The translations under genes and the position numbers were made by a program. From Streptosporangiaceae bacterium (lineage in GTDB: Bacteria > Actinomycetota > Actinomycetes > Streptosporangiales > Streptosporangiaceae), in assembly GCA_025934635.1 (NCBI GenBank), contig JAICWX010000174.1, forward strand, positions 1 through 18,120: 18,120 nt of DNA. Direction: 5' to 3'. The notes beneath the pieces were generated by a model. The model made no database searches. It was not told where the DNA came from and saw nothing but the letters and a program-made list of their open reading frames with translations. This document shows positions 1 through 7,254 of the stretch, one piece after another (the stretch's first letter is position 1; each line of letters starts with the position of its first letter).

Positions 1-460
1 GTTGCCGGCGATGCGGGAGAAGACGGCGCGGTCGAGTTCGCGGCCCTGCTGGTTGATGAACCGGAGCGTCATGGTGGTCGTGGTCCCGGCCGGGGCCGGG
101 GTGACGTCCAGCGCGATGAAGCCGTAGTCGGCGTACCGGACCTGGGACCAGTCGACCGTCTCGTAGGTCACGCTGAAGTCCTTCTCGCTGACGTACGGGC
201 CGGTTTTCTTCTTGGCGTTGCCGTGCCGACGGTGCCGCTGCCGTGGCCGGCCGCGAAGTTCCGGTCGGATTCGTGCGGGCCGGGCCCAGCCGTAGCGGGG
301 CGTCCCGGCCGTGCCGACCGTCACGTAGGTGGTTCCGTCGGTGGCCGGGTGGATCTCGGCGGGCGACAGGGCCACGGCCTGCTTGCTGGACTTTGCGCTG
401 TTGGTGGCCGGGTCGTAGACGAGCGGGTTGGTCCGCTCGTCTACGTGGTTGTGACCCTGC
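1..460 (-). pseudogene. Remnant of a metallophosphoesterase / purple acid phosphatase gene (3' part only)
   Basis: Read on the minus strand, this stretch encodes the C-terminal part of a calcineurin-like phosphoesterase. It begins at GHNHVDERTNPL, the family's GHxHxYER metal-binding motif with the Tyr replaced by Asp, at about 456-421. It continues through TDGTTYVTVGTAG and ends in a beta-rich tail (FSVTYETVDWSQVRYADYGF) that runs off the left edge. The frame stays open from about 501 to 1, but nothing upstream of the GHNH motif resembles the catalytic core, so the 5' two-thirds appear lost. Between about 286 and 220 the family-like sequence (ESDRNFAAGHGSGTV) lies in a different frame from both flanks, which indicates two compensating indels. 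I read this as a decayed gene. A partial CDS starting at the ATG at 499-501 is possible but would lack most active-site residues. Confidence 0.72.
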
Positions 461-511
461 ACGGTGCCCGTCGCAGGACGCTGGTTCCGGGATGACGGCA
501 TGCCCGGAACA

Positions 512-549
512 TATGATCTTGTCCTCACCAGGCGAGATTTCCCTGGTGA
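512..549 (+). promoter_or_regulatory. Possible -10 box and inverted repeat upstream of the DUF1801 gene
   Basis: TATGAT at 512-517 is close to a -10 consensus. Just downstream, TCACCAGG (525-532) and CCTGGTGA (542-549) form a perfect 8-bp inverted repeat with a 9-nt gap. It could be an operator or a 5'-UTR hairpin about 40 nt before the start codon. No convincing -35 element is visible. Confidence 0.3.
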
Positions 550-590
550 ACGGCCGATGTCGCTGGATGAACCTTGACTCAGGAGGGGCC

Positions 591-938
591 ATGAACGAAG
601 CCGTGCGGAGCTACATCGATGCCGTCGACCCGGCCTACCGTCCGCTGTTCGACCAGGTCCACGAGCTGATCATGGCGGCGCACCCCGACGCCGACCTGGT
701 GCTGTCCTACCAGATGCCGACGTACAAGGTGGGCAAGCGCCGGCTCTACGTCGGCGTCTGGCAGCACGGGATCTCGCTCTACGGCTGGCCGCAGGACCGC
801 GACGGCGGCTTCACCGGGCGCCATCCCGAGCTGCGCAGCGGCAAGGCCACGATCAGGCTGCGGCCACAGGACGCGGCTGCCCTCGCCGACGGCGAACTGC
901 TCGCCCTGGTCACGGCGGCGCTGGACGAGCCGGTCTTA
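591..938 (+). CDS. DUF1801 (YdhG-like) protein, stop codon out of frame
   Basis: The ATG at 591 follows a perfect AGGAGG (581-586). The first ~115 residues match the small DUF1801/YdhG-like family: MNEAVRSYIDAVDP, then VLSYQMPTYKVGKRRLYVGVW, SLYGWPQDRDGGF and a C-terminal ATIRLRPQDAAAL. The molecular role of this family is not established. The domain should end at about 937, where a TAG lies one base out of frame (937-939, while the gene's codon is TTA at 936-938). As written, the frame therefore continues across the whole downstream TetR gene and stops only at 1551-1553. The extension is an Arg/Gly/Ala-rich shadow translation without protein character. Coordinates here cover only the recognisable domain. 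Either a one-base indel removed the natural stop or the base call is wrong. Confidence 0.7.
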
Positions 939-948
939 GGATCGGGCT
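937..948 (+). promoter_or_regulatory. Leaderless-type -10 box for the TetR gene
   Basis: TAGGAT at 937-942 ends six bases before the ATG at 949. That is the distance expected if transcription starts at the initiation codon. There is no Shine-Dalgarno sequence in front of this start. No clear -35 element is seen. The TAG inside the box is also the out-of-frame stop of the preceding gene. Confidence 0.45.
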
Positions 949-1518
949 ATGGGACGCTGGGAGCCGGACGCGCGCGGACGGCTGGAGCGGGCGGCGCTGG
1001 AGCTCTTCGTCGAGCGCGGCTTCGAGCAGGCGACGGTGACCGAGATCGCCCGGCGGGCCGGGCTGGCCCAGCGGACGTTCTTCCGGCACTTCGCCGACAA
1101 GCGCGAGGTCCTGTTCGCGGGCGCCCGCACGCAACAGGAGTACCTGGTCAGCGCGGTCGCGCGGGCCCCGGACGCGGCCGCGCCGATCGACGCGGTCGAC
1201 GCGGCCCTCGAGGCCGCGGCGGCCGAACTGCAGGAACGCGGCGAGTACGCCCGGCAGCGCCAGGCCGTCATCGCCGCGAACCCGGAACTGCAGGAACGCG
1301 AGCTGATCAAGCTGGCCGCGCTGGCCGCGGCGATCGCCGGCGCACTGCGCGGGCGCGGCGTCACCGACCCGGCCGCGAGCCTGGCGGCCGAAGCCGGGAT
1401 CGCCGTCTACAAGATCTCGTTCGAGCGCTGGGTCAGCGAGCCGGGACCGACGGACCTGCCGGAACTGATCCGGGAGTCGTTCGGCGAGCTCCGGGAGGTC
1501 ACCGCCGGCACCGCATGA
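949..1518 (+). CDS. TetR/AcrR-family transcriptional regulator
   Basis: This 189-residue protein has an N-terminal TetR DNA-binding domain at about residues 11-57. It has the usual helix 1 (ERAALELFVERGFEQ), the helix-turn-helix VTEIARRAGLAQRTFFRHF, and the helix-4 start DKREVLF. The rest is an Ala-rich all-helical ligand and dimerisation domain, ending with FERWVSEPGPTDLPELIRESF. Length is normal for the family. The ATG is chosen because the TetR domain begins within ten residues and a -10 box lies directly ahead. No target can be deduced: the preceding DUF1801 gene is in the same orientation, and a long palindrome follows. Such regulators usually repress a neighbouring gene or themselves. 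Confidence 0.88.
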   Translation: MGRWEPDARGRLERAALELFVERGFEQATVTEIARRAGLAQRTFFRHFADKREVLFAGARTQQEYLVSAVARAPDAAAPIDAVDAALEAAAAELQERGEYARQRQAVIAANPELQERELIKLAALAAAIAGALRGRGVTDPAASLAAEAGIAVYKISFERWVSEPGPTDLPELIRESFGELREVTAGTA

Positions 1519-1546
1519 CCAAGGAACGGCGGCGCCACGGGGCCGT

Positions 1547-1604
1547 TCCATGATCGTGTGTAGTTAGGCCCCGCCGGCGGTACCCAACTACACGTGATCA
1601 TGGA
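1547..1604. repeat. 58-nt near-perfect palindrome
   Basis: The left arm TTCCATGATCGTGTGTAGTT region (from 1546) pairs with AACTACACGTGATCATGG (1586-1603) and the flanking A. The pairing continues into the centre through CCGCC/GGCGG. Of 29 pairs between 1547 and 1604, I count 24 Watson-Crick, two G-U and three mismatches, with essentially no loop. It lies between the TetR stop and the next gene. A T-run is absent, so it is not a textbook terminator. It may be a REP- or MITE-like intergenic palindrome, or a large regulator site. Confidence 0.75.
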
Positions 1605-1682
1605 GGGGGCGGGGGCTTGACTGGTACGGGGCAGCGGCCTGACCGGGCGACGGCGGCGTGACGCGAGACTAGCCTGGCTGGT

Positions 1683-2372
1683 GTGGCGACGTGGGATGAG
1701 ATCAGGCAGGCGCTGGCCGGGCTGCTCGCGGAGCGGCCGGGCATCTTGATGTCCTCACCGGATCTCGGCGGCGGCGACGCCGGCGGGCCGCCGTACCAGG
1801 TTGGCCTGGCCCCCTGGGCCGAGGATGCGGCGGGCGAACTCTGGCGGCGGTTCGGCGAGCAGGTGGACCTGCGGGTCGGGGCGCTGCCGTACCCGCCGGG
1901 ACACCAGGCCGCCGAGGGCGTGCCGCCGCCAGCCGGGCGGCCCGAGCGGGCAGCGCTGCTCGAACCCGGCCAGGCCGAGGCCGAGCTGGACGGGCCGGCT
2001 GTGGTCCGCTCCGGGCACACCCTGGATCACGGGTTGCTGGTCCGGGATCGGTCCGGCGCCGGGCTGGCTATCGCGACCAACGGACGCCTCACGGCCAGCG
2101 TCGTCGACCCGGCCACGGGCGACGAGGTGGGCGGGTTCGTCGGCTTTCAGACGCTGCCTGGCATCGTGTTCCGGGTGCCGCCGGGCGGAACCGAGCGGAT
2201 CCCGCTGCTCATCGGCACGGCCAGTACGAAAGAGCGGCTCGGCTACCTGGTGCCGCCGGGCGACTGGGGCGTCGAGGCCACGCTCAGCCTCCTGGCGGAC
2301 GCGGACGCCCCGGGGGGCCGGGAGCAGGTCCAGCGGCGGACGCCGGTGCTACCGCTCACGATCACCGCCTGA
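1683..2372 (+). CDS. Hypothetical actinobacterial protein
   Basis: A 229-residue protein starting at GTG 1683. I do not recognise a named family. The N-terminal part (MATWDEIRQALAGLLAERPG) is helical. A Pro/Gly-rich middle follows (about residues 65-100). The C-terminal half (about 110-229) is beta-rich: HTLDHGLLVRDRSGAGLAI, FRVPPGGTERIPLLIGTAS, GYLVPPGDWGVEATLSL. That pattern resembles an immunoglobulin-like or jelly-roll sandwich. There is no signal peptide or membrane segment, so it is probably cytosolic. No catalytic motif is evident. Codon usage and GC content match the neighbours and the frame is clean, so it looks like a real gene. It stands alone between the palindrome and the ArsR promoter. 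Confidence 0.7.
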   Translation: MATWDEIRQALAGLLAERPGILMSSPDLGGGDAGGPPYQVGLAPWAEDAAGELWRRFGEQVDLRVGALPYPPGHQAAEGVPPPAGRPERAALLEPGQAEAELDGPAVVRSGHTLDHGLLVRDRSGAGLAIATNGRLTASVVDPATGDEVGGFVGFQTLPGIVFRVPPGGTERIPLLIGTASTKERLGYLVPPGDWGVEATLSLLADADAPGGREQVQRRTPVLPLTITA

Positions 2373-2479
2373 CCCGCGGCACTGTGCCCGGCGGCCTGCG
2401 GAGGCCCGGCGGCCGCGGGGGGCCGACGGCCTGCGGGGCCGGCGGCCTGCGGGTATTCACCGGGCTACGGGCTACGGTC

Positions 2480-2530
2480 TTGCGCTGCCCTGTTTGGTTG
2501 CCCTAGAGTAACCGTTGCTCATGAGTAACC
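2480..2530 (+). promoter_or_regulatory. Promoter and candidate ArsR operator
   Basis: TTGCGC (2480-2485), an 18-nt spacer and TAGAGT (2504-2509) form a plausible promoter ending 11 nt before the ATG at 2521, so the mRNA would be nearly leaderless. GAGTAACC occurs twice (2506-2513 and 2523-2530, 17 bp apart). The first copy pairs with GGTT at 2496-2499. Repeats across the -10 and start are what an autoregulating ArsR protein would bind. Confidence 0.45.
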
Positions 2531-2835
2531 AATCAGCGGACGCGGTGTTCGACGCGCTGGGCGAGCCGGTGCGGCGGCGGATCCTGGAATTGCTGCGCGA
2601 GGGGCCGACGCCGGTCGGCCGGCTGGCCGACCGGCTGCCGGTGGGCCGGCCCGCGGTCAGCAAGCACCTGCGGGTGCTGAGCGACGCGGGGCTGATCGAG
2701 CACCGCAGCGCCGGCACCAGGAACCTGTACGCGCTGGTCCCGGACGGGATGGCGGCCGCGCAGCAGTGGCTGGTCCGGACCTGGGACACCGCCCTGGCCG
2801 CCTACGCCGCCGAGGTGAAGAGGAGATACCAGTGA
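2521..2835 (+). CDS. ArsR-family winged-helix regulator
   Basis: A 104-residue ArsR/SmtB-type repressor. VFDALGEPVRRRILELL opens the domain. The recognition helix region is GRLADRLPVGRPAVSKHLRV (about residues 33-52), and the wing is AGLIEHRSAGTRNLYALVP. No metal-binding ELCVCDL motif is present, so it belongs to the non-metal ArsR group that commonly precedes SRPBCC/AHSA1 genes. ATG 2521 is chosen over the upstream in-frame TTG 2515 because it follows the promoter and starts the conserved domain. The stop overlaps the next gene's GTG by 4 nt (GTGA, 2832-2835), which implies translational coupling. It probably represses its own two-gene operon. Confidence 0.92.
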   Translation: MSNQSADAVFDALGEPVRRRILELLREGPTPVGRLADRLPVGRPAVSKHLRVLSDAGLIEHRSAGTRNLYALVPDGMAAAQQWLVRTWDTALAAYAAEVKRRYQ

Positions 2836-3554
2836 CTGCCGTGCCGCCGATCCGCCGGGAAATCCTGGTCGAGGCCGACCCGGCCGTCGCGTTCGAGGTG
2901 TTCACGGCCGGCCTGGGCCGGTGGTGGCCGCTCGGCGAGCACAGCGTGCACGGCGTGCGCGGCCGGGACGCCACGGTGTCGTTCGAGGACCTGTCCACGG
3001 ACGCCCGGATCGTGGAGCGCGCGGCTGGGCCGGACGGGGCGGGGCAGCAGGGGGCGGGGCCGGAGGGGGCGGGCGGCGAGGCGACCGTGTGGGGCACCGT
3101 GACTCGCTGGGATCCGCCGGAGGCGGTGGCGTTCAGCTGGCATCCGGGGTACTCCGCCGACCGGGCCAGCCGGGTCGAGGTCACCTTCGCCGCCGCGGGT
3201 TCCGGGCAGACGCTGGTCACGCTGACGCATACCGGCTGGGAGGCCTTCGCCGACCCGGCGGCGGCGCGGGCCGAGTACGACCAGGGCTGGCCGTTCGTGC
3301 TGGAGCGGTACGCCGGGCAGGTCGCAGGCGGGCAGGATCAGCACGCCGGGCAGGAGCAGCACGCCGGGCAGGATCAGCACACCTGGGTGGCGCTGATGCA
3401 CCGGCCGGGACCGGCGGCGCCGCGGAGCGGGTCGCTGACCGAGGACCCGCGGTTCGGCGAGCACGTCGCGTTCCTGAACCGGATGCGCGAGGCGGGCTAC
3501 CTCGTCCTGGCGGGCCCGCTCACCGACGTCGACGGGGAGGGCCGTGGCTGGTGA
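2832..3554 (+). CDS. SRPBCC/AHSA1 domain fused to a truncated YCII-like domain
   Basis: A 240-residue fusion. Residues 1-165 are an AHSA1/SRPBCC fold: IRREILVEADPAVAFEVFTA, WWPLGEHSVHG, PEAVAFSWHPGY, LVTLTHTGWEAF. It is interrupted by a Gly/Ala/Gln-rich insertion (AAGPDGAGQQGAGPEGAGG). A linker of three 6-residue repeats (AGQDQH type, 166-183) leads into a YCII-like domain (TWVALMHRPGPA, FGEHVAFLNRMREAG, LAGPLTDVDGEG). That domain stops at GRGW, about 35 residues short of the normal length. A neighbouring frame reads WLVMMQGA at this point, so an indel near 3540 may have cut the end off. The GTG start overlaps the ArsR stop. SRPBCC domains bind hydrophobic ligands and YCII domains are ferredoxin-like. 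The substrate is unknown. Confidence 0.82.
   Translation: MTAVPPIRREILVEADPAVAFEVFTAGLGRWWPLGEHSVHGVRGRDATVSFEDLSTDARIVERAAGPDGAGQQGAGPEGAGGEATVWGTVTRWDPPEAVAFSWHPGYSADRASRVEVTFAAAGSGQTLVTLTHTGWEAFADPAAARAEYDQGWPFVLERYAGQVAGGQDQHAGQEQHAGQDQHTWVALMHRPGPAAPRSGSLTEDPRFGEHVAFLNRMREAGYLVLAGPLTDVDGEGRGW
3327..3380 (+). repeat. Three tandem 18-bp repeats inside the SRPBCC-YCII gene
   Basis: Units at 3327-3344, 3345-3362 and 3363-3380 are GCCGGGCAGGATCAGCAC with one or two changes each. They encode GGQDQH-AGQEQH-AGQDQH in frame. They sit exactly at the junction of the two domains, where length variation is tolerable. Confidence 0.85.
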
Positions 3555-3562
3555 TGATGCAG

Positions 3563-3585
3563 GGGGCGTGACAGGTGCCCCGTTT
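3563..3585. terminator. Weak hairpin between convergent genes
   Basis: GGGGC (3563-3567) pairs with GCCCC (3577-3581) across a 9-nt loop and is followed by GTTT. It lies between the convergent SRPBCC gene and the response-regulator gene. The stem is short, so a terminator role is only possible. Confidence 0.3.
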
Positions 3586-3603
3586 GGTGGGAAGTTCTTG
3601 AAT

Positions 3604-4275
3604 TCAGGGGCGGGAGGCGGGGGGTTCCGCATACCCGTGCTGGTAGGCGTAGCGCATGGCCTGGCCGCGGTCGCGGGAGCCGGTCTTGGCGAAGATCCGG
3701 TTGACGTGGGTCTTGACGGTGGCCTCGCTGACGAACAGGGCCCGCGCGATCTCCCGGTTGGACTTGCCGCCCGCGATCAGGCGGAGCACTTCGGACTCGC
3801 GCGGGGTGAGGTCGTTGTCGTCCGGGGCGGCAGTCTGGGCGGGGGCGCGGACGGCGGCGGACAGCAGGCGCTGCTGCACCTCGGGATCGAGCACCGCCTG
3901 GCCGGCCGCGGCGGCCAGCACGGCCCGGCCGATCTCGGCCCGGGTGGCGTCCTTGGTCAGGTAGCCGAGCGCGCCGGCCCGCAGCGCGCCGATGATCGAC
4001 TCGTCGTCGGAGTACGTGGTCAGCACGACCACCTGGGTGCGCGGATGGCTGGCGCGGACGCGCCGGGTCGCCTCCACCCCGTCGCAGCCCGGCATGTTCA
4101 GGTCCATGAGCACGACCTGCGGGTCCTTGGCGGCGACGGCCTCGACCGCGGCTTCGCCGTCTTCGGCCTCGCCGATCACGGCGATGCCGGGCACGGTGCC
4201 GAGCAGCAGCACCAGGCCCTCGCGGACGGCGGACTGGTCGTCGGCGACGACGACGGTCACCGGGTTCTCGGTCAT
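3604..4275 (-). CDS. NarL/LuxR-family response regulator
   Basis: 223 residues. The receiver domain is at about 1-125. It has the acidic pair at D11-D12 (VVVADDQ), the phospho-acceptor D58 in LMDLNMPG, the switch Thr in VVLTTYSDD (T86/T87) and K108 in YLTKDA. A linker leads to a LuxR helix-turn-helix at about 155-215 ([20 protein letters not shown], then [14 protein letters not shown]). All key residues are present. The ATG overlaps the kinase stop by 4 nt (ATGA, 4272-4275), so kinase and regulator are co-translated from one minus-strand operon. Likely targets include its own promoter region and the divergent membrane gene at 5690, where 11-bp direct repeats occur. Confidence 0.95.
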   Translation of the reverse strand: MTENPVTVVVADDQSAVREGLVLLLGTVPGIAVIGEAEDGEAAVEAVAAKDPQVVLMDLNMPGCDGVEATRRVRASHPRTQVVVLTTYSDDESIIGALRAGALGYLTKDATRAEIGRAVLAAAAGQAVLDPEVQQRLLSAAVRAPAQTAAPDDNDLTPRESEVLRLIAGGKSNREIARALFVSEATVKTHVNRIFAKTGSRDRGQAMRYAYQHGYAEPPASRP

Positions 4276-5480
4276 GCTGGAATTGTGAGGTCGGTCCGCC
4301 AGGTGCCGTCGGCCGGCCCCGTCTCGAGGGTGCCGCCGGCCAGCGCGGCGCGCTCCTTGAGGCCGGTCAGGCCGGCGCCGGCGCCGGTGCGGGCCAGCGG
4401 GCCGAGCGGGCCGGCCGGGGGCAGCGGGTTGACGACGCTGACCGCGACCTGGGCGCGCTCGAAGCGCAGGGTCAGGTTCACCGGCAGGCCGGGCGCGTGC
4501 TTGCGCGCGTTGGTCAGCCCCTCCTGGGCGGTCCGGTAGGCGACCTGGACGGCCTGCGCGGACAGCGGCCGCGGCTCACCGGTGATGGCCAGGTTGATGA
4601 CCGCGTCGCCGGCCGCCTGGAACTGGGCGGCCAGCGAGGCCAGCTGGTCGGGCAGCGGGGCCGCGTCGTCGCGCAGGGCGAGGATGGCCCGGCGGGCCTG
4701 GGCCAGCCCCTCCCGGGTCAGCGTCCCGGCCCGGTCGATGCACTCGATCGCCTTGGTCAGCTCGGGGTTGTCCGTGGGGAGGGTGTCCGCGGCGAGCAGG
4801 CCTTCGGCGGCTTGCAGGTTGACCGAGACGGCGGCCAGCGAGTGGGCCAGCACGTCGTGGATGTCGCGGGCGATCCGGGCCCGTTCGGCCAGCGCGGCCG
4901 CCTGGGTTTCCGCTTCCCGGGCGCGCCGGGTCTCGGCCAGGGTGCGCTCGGCTTGTTCGGCCCGGACCAGGTACTCGCGGCGGGTCATGGCCACGCTCCA
5001 CAGGCCGGCGATGGCGAACGGGAAGCCCAGCACCACCCCGGTCGGCTGGTTGGCGAGCAGCGCCGTGAGCACGAGCGCGGAGATGCCCTCGGCCATGATG
5101 CCCACCGAGGCCCCGGTGCTGAGGCGCACGCCGGAGCTGAAGGCGGCCGCGCAGACGACGGCGATAGCCGGGCTGCTCGGCGTCAGGCCGGCCAGCACGC
5201 CGCCCGCCCCGGCCATCACGATCAGGCTGCCGAGGCTGAGCCCGCGCCGCTGCCCGGTGGTCCCGGACACCAGCCAGGCGATCCACCCCGCGCTGGACAG
5301 GGCGAGCGTGACCGCGATGAGGACGCCGCGCGAGCCGGGGGTGCCCGGACCCGGGTCGGCCAGCGAGACGCTGACGATGACGGCGATCAGGCCGAAGGCG
5401 CGGACGGCGTCGACCATCCGGGCCACGCTGACGACGCGGTGCCCGGTGACCGGGTCCCAGCGCGTCGCGAATCCCAACAT
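4272..5480 (-). CDS. Sensor histidine kinase (HisKA_3 / HPK7 class)
   Basis: 402 residues from ATG 5480. The N-terminal half carries about five hydrophobic segments (about 27-41, 52-72, 81-100, 105-118 and 126-165), so it is a membrane sensor with little extracellular sequence. A coiled stretch (EQAERTLAETRRAREAE) follows. The HisKA_3 dimerisation domain has the phospho-acceptor H208 in RIARDIHDVLAHSL. The ATPase domain has the N-box EGLTNARKHA (N324) and a G-box GAGAGLTGLKERAALAGG. Its partner is the overlapping response regulator. The frame is open further upstream to GTG 5591, but that extension has no domain character and covers the repeat cluster, so I prefer 5480. The signal is unknown; location next to a membrane protein suggests a membrane or envelope cue. 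Confidence 0.9.
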   Translation of the reverse strand: MLGFATRWDPVTGHRVVSVARMVDAVRAFGLIAVIVSVSLADPGPGTPGSRGVLIAVTLALSSAGWIAWLVSGTTGQRRGLSLGSLIVMAGAGGVLAGLTPSSPAIAVVCAAAFSSGVRLSTGASVGIMAEGISALVLTALLANQPTGVVLGFPFAIAGLWSVAMTRREYLVRAEQAERTLAETRRAREAETQAAALAERARIARDIHDVLAHSLAAVSVNLQAAEGLLAADTLPTDNPELTKAIECIDRAGTLTREGLAQARRAILALRDDAAPLPDQLASLAAQFQAAGDAVINLAITGEPRPLSAQAVQVAYRTAQEGLTNARKHAPGLPVNLTLRFERAQVAVSVVNPLPPAGPLGPLARTGAGAGLTGLKERAALAGGTLETGPADGTWRTDLTIPA

Positions 5481-5536
5481 GTCTATCAACGTAACTCTTC
5501 GTGGCGCTTGGGCGCCGGGCCGGGCGGGTTGACCTC

Positions 5537-5571
5537 GGGTGGATACCGGGTGGACACCGCTGGCGTCCACC
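5537..5571. promoter_or_regulatory. Tandem 11-bp direct repeats plus inverted copy in the divergent intergenic region
   Basis: GGGTGGATACC (5537-5547) is followed directly by GGGTGGACACC (5548-5558). An inverted partner, GTCCACC, lies at 5565-5571. An 11-bp period puts the two copies on the same face of the helix, a common arrangement for response-regulator dimers. The 5481-5689 gap separates the kinase gene from the divergent membrane-protein gene, so binding here could control both. No clear -35/-10 pair was found in the gap. Confidence 0.45.
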
Positions 5572-5689
5572 TGGGTCCCGGCCGGTTCCACCCCTGGTCA
5601 AGCCGTGGGCCGACGCGGTTCCAACCGGCTCGTTCCTAGCGTGGTGGACATCAGCACAACGCCTATCAAGCCTCATCAAGGAGATCGAA

Positions 5690-6232
5690 ATGGACGCCAG
5701 CGTCTGGATCCTCAACCTCGTTATCCTGGCCGTCGTCCTGTTCAGCGACCTCGGCACGCGCAAGGTCGGCCGGATGCGGCTGCTGCGCCCGTTCATCACC
5801 GCGGTGGTGGTGGTGCCGTTCTTCATCAAGGGCGCCGCGACCGCGGGCAACGGCCTGGCCCTGGAGATCGGCGGGGCCGCGGCCGGAATCGCCCTCGGGA
5901 TTCTCGCCGCCGCGCTGATCCGGGTGCGCTACGACGCGCCGTCCGGCCAGGTGAAGTCGCACGCGGGCCTGCCGTACGCGCTGGTCTGGGTCGTCGTGGT
6001 GGCCGGGCGGCTGTACTTCGCTTATGGCGCGGACCACGTGTTCGGCCGTCAGCTGGGCAGCTGGCTGGTCACGACCCAGATCACCGTGGGTGCCCTGACC
6101 GACAGCCTCATCTTCCTGTCCATCGCCATGCTGCTGGCCCGCACCGCGATCCTCGCGGCCAAGGCCAGGACGGCCACCGCCCGGGGGCGCCAGGCCGGGA
6201 TCGCGGCCGGGAGCACGGTCGGCGCTCGATGA
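5690..6232 (+). CDS. CcdC/DUF1453-like integral membrane protein
   Basis: 180 residues from ATG 5690, preceded by AAGGAG (5678-5683) with a 6-nt spacer. There are four predicted transmembrane helices. These are [16 protein letters not shown], then about residues 34-70 including [16 protein letters not shown] and a Gly/Ala-rich helix, then [17 protein letters not shown], and finally [18 protein letters not shown]. The tail is basic. Overall shape and the position of the polar loops resemble the CcdC/DUF1453 group, whose function is poorly defined. It is divergent from the two-component operon across a repeat-containing gap, so it is a good candidate target of that system. A perfect 15-bp terminator follows. 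Upstream in-frame codons back to 5501 lack membrane or domain character and were rejected. Confidence 0.8.
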   Translation: MDASVWILNLVILAVVLFSDLGTRKVGRMRLLRPFITAVVVVPFFIKGAATAGNGLALEIGGAAAGIALGILAAALIRVRYDAPSGQVKSHAGLPYALVWVVVVAGRLYFAYGADHVFGRQLGSWLVTTQITVGALTDSLIFLSIAMLLARTAILAAKARTATARGRQAGIAAGSTVGAR

Positions 6233-6248
6233 TCTTCGGGACGGGGGC

Positions 6249-6290
6249 GTGCCCCGCGAGTCCGGTTGGGACTCGCGGGGCACTTCTTTG
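6249..6290 (+). terminator. Strong stem-loop terminator after the membrane-protein gene
   Basis: GTGCCCCGCGAGTCC (6249-6263) and GGACTCGCGGGGCAC (6269-6283) form a perfect 15-bp stem around the 5-nt loop GGTTG, followed by TTCTTTG. It begins 17 nt after the stop at 6232 and shields the next gene. Confidence 0.85.
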
Positions 6291-6321
6291 CGCTGTGGCC
6301 TCGGTGGCTAGCCTTGGTGGA

Positions 6322-7254
6322 ATGGCACCGCTGAAGTTCGGACTGGTCGGGACCGGTCACTGGGCCCAGATCGCGCACGCGCCCGCGCTGGCCTCGACCG
6401 AGGGCATCGCGCTGACCGCGGTGTGGGGACGGGATCCGCGGGCCGCTTCTGAGCTGGCCTCGGCCTACGGTGCCACGCCCTACTCGGCTGGGCCGGCGGG
6501 GTCGGCGGGCTCGACGGCCGGGGATATCGCCGCGTTCCTGGAGGCGGTGGACGGCGTCGCCTTCTCGGTGCCGCCGGACGTGCAGGCGCCGATCGCGGTG
6601 ACCGCGGCCCGGGCCGGCAAGCACCTGATGCTGGAGAAGCCGCTGGCTATTGCCCCGGCCGCGGCGGACGAGGTGGTCGCGGCGGTGGCCGAGAGCGGCG
6701 TGGCGTCGGTGGTCTTCTTCACCTTCAGGTTCCGCACCGATATCCGGGCCTGGCTGGCGGAGGTGACCGCGCAGGGCGGCTGGATGGGCGGGCTGACCGG
6801 GTGGTTCGGTGATTCGCTGACGGAATCCAGCCCGTTCAACACGCCGTGGCGGCGCGACAAGGGGGCGCTGTGGGACATCGCGCCGCACGCGGTCTCGCTG
6901 CTGTGGGCCGCCCTCGGCCCGGTCACCGCGGTGACCGCCGACGCGGGCCCGGCCGACGTCTGCCACCTGGTCCTGCACCACGAGGGCGGGACGAGCAGCG
7001 CGATCACGGTATCGCAGAACGGGGGGGCCGCCTCGGGCTTCGAGACGTACCTGTGGGGGCCGTCGGGCCGGTCGGTGGTGCCGGTCGGGTCGGGCGATCC
7101 GATCCCGCCGCTGCGGGTCGCGCTGGGGGAACTGGCGGGCAATATTCGTTCGGGGCAGGTGGCGCATCCGTGTGACGCGAGCTTCGGCCGGGATGTCGGT
7201 CGCGTCATCTCCGAGGCGCAGCGGCAGCTGGATGCGCGAAGATCGGTTTTGTAG
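6322..7254 (+). CDS. Gfo/Idh/MocA-family NAD(P)-dependent oxidoreductase
   Basis: 310 residues. The N-terminal Rossmann domain starts with LKFGLVGTGHWAQIAHAPAL (GxGxxA-type nucleotide-binding loop, about residues 7-15). The family signature EKPLAI has E105-K106-P107, the catalytic-site lysine motif. The C-terminal substrate domain contains ALWDIAPHAVSLL with D185 and H189, matching the DxxxH pair of the family. Length is slightly short for the family (usually 330-390). The ATG follows TAGCCT (6309-6314) by 7 nt with no ribosome-binding site, which suggests a leaderless transcript. The gene stands alone and the substrate, probably a sugar or cyclitol derivative, cannot be read from the sequence. 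Confidence 0.88.
   Translation: MAPLKFGLVGTGHWAQIAHAPALASTEGIALTAVWGRDPRAASELASAYGATPYSAGPAGSAGSTAGDIAAFLEAVDGVAFSVPPDVQAPIAVTAARAGKHLMLEKPLAIAPAAADEVVAAVAESGVASVVFFTFRFRTDIRAWLAEVTAQGGWMGGLTGWFGDSLTESSPFNTPWRRDKGALWDIAPHAVSLLWAALGPVTAVTADAGPADVCHLVLHHEGGTSSAITVSQNGGAASGFETYLWGPSGRSVVPVGSGDPIPPLRVALGELAGNIRSGQVAHPCDASFGRDVGRVISEAQRQLDARRSVL

Noticed and set aside
3544..4539. 331-residue plus-strand frame across the response-regulator gene
   Set aside because: It is antisense to an intact NarL-type regulator with all receiver and HTH residues in place.
5501..5689. N-terminal extension of the membrane protein back to 5501
   Set aside because: The extension has no hydrophobic or domain sequence and overlaps the repeat cluster. 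ATG 5690 has a well-placed AAGGAG.
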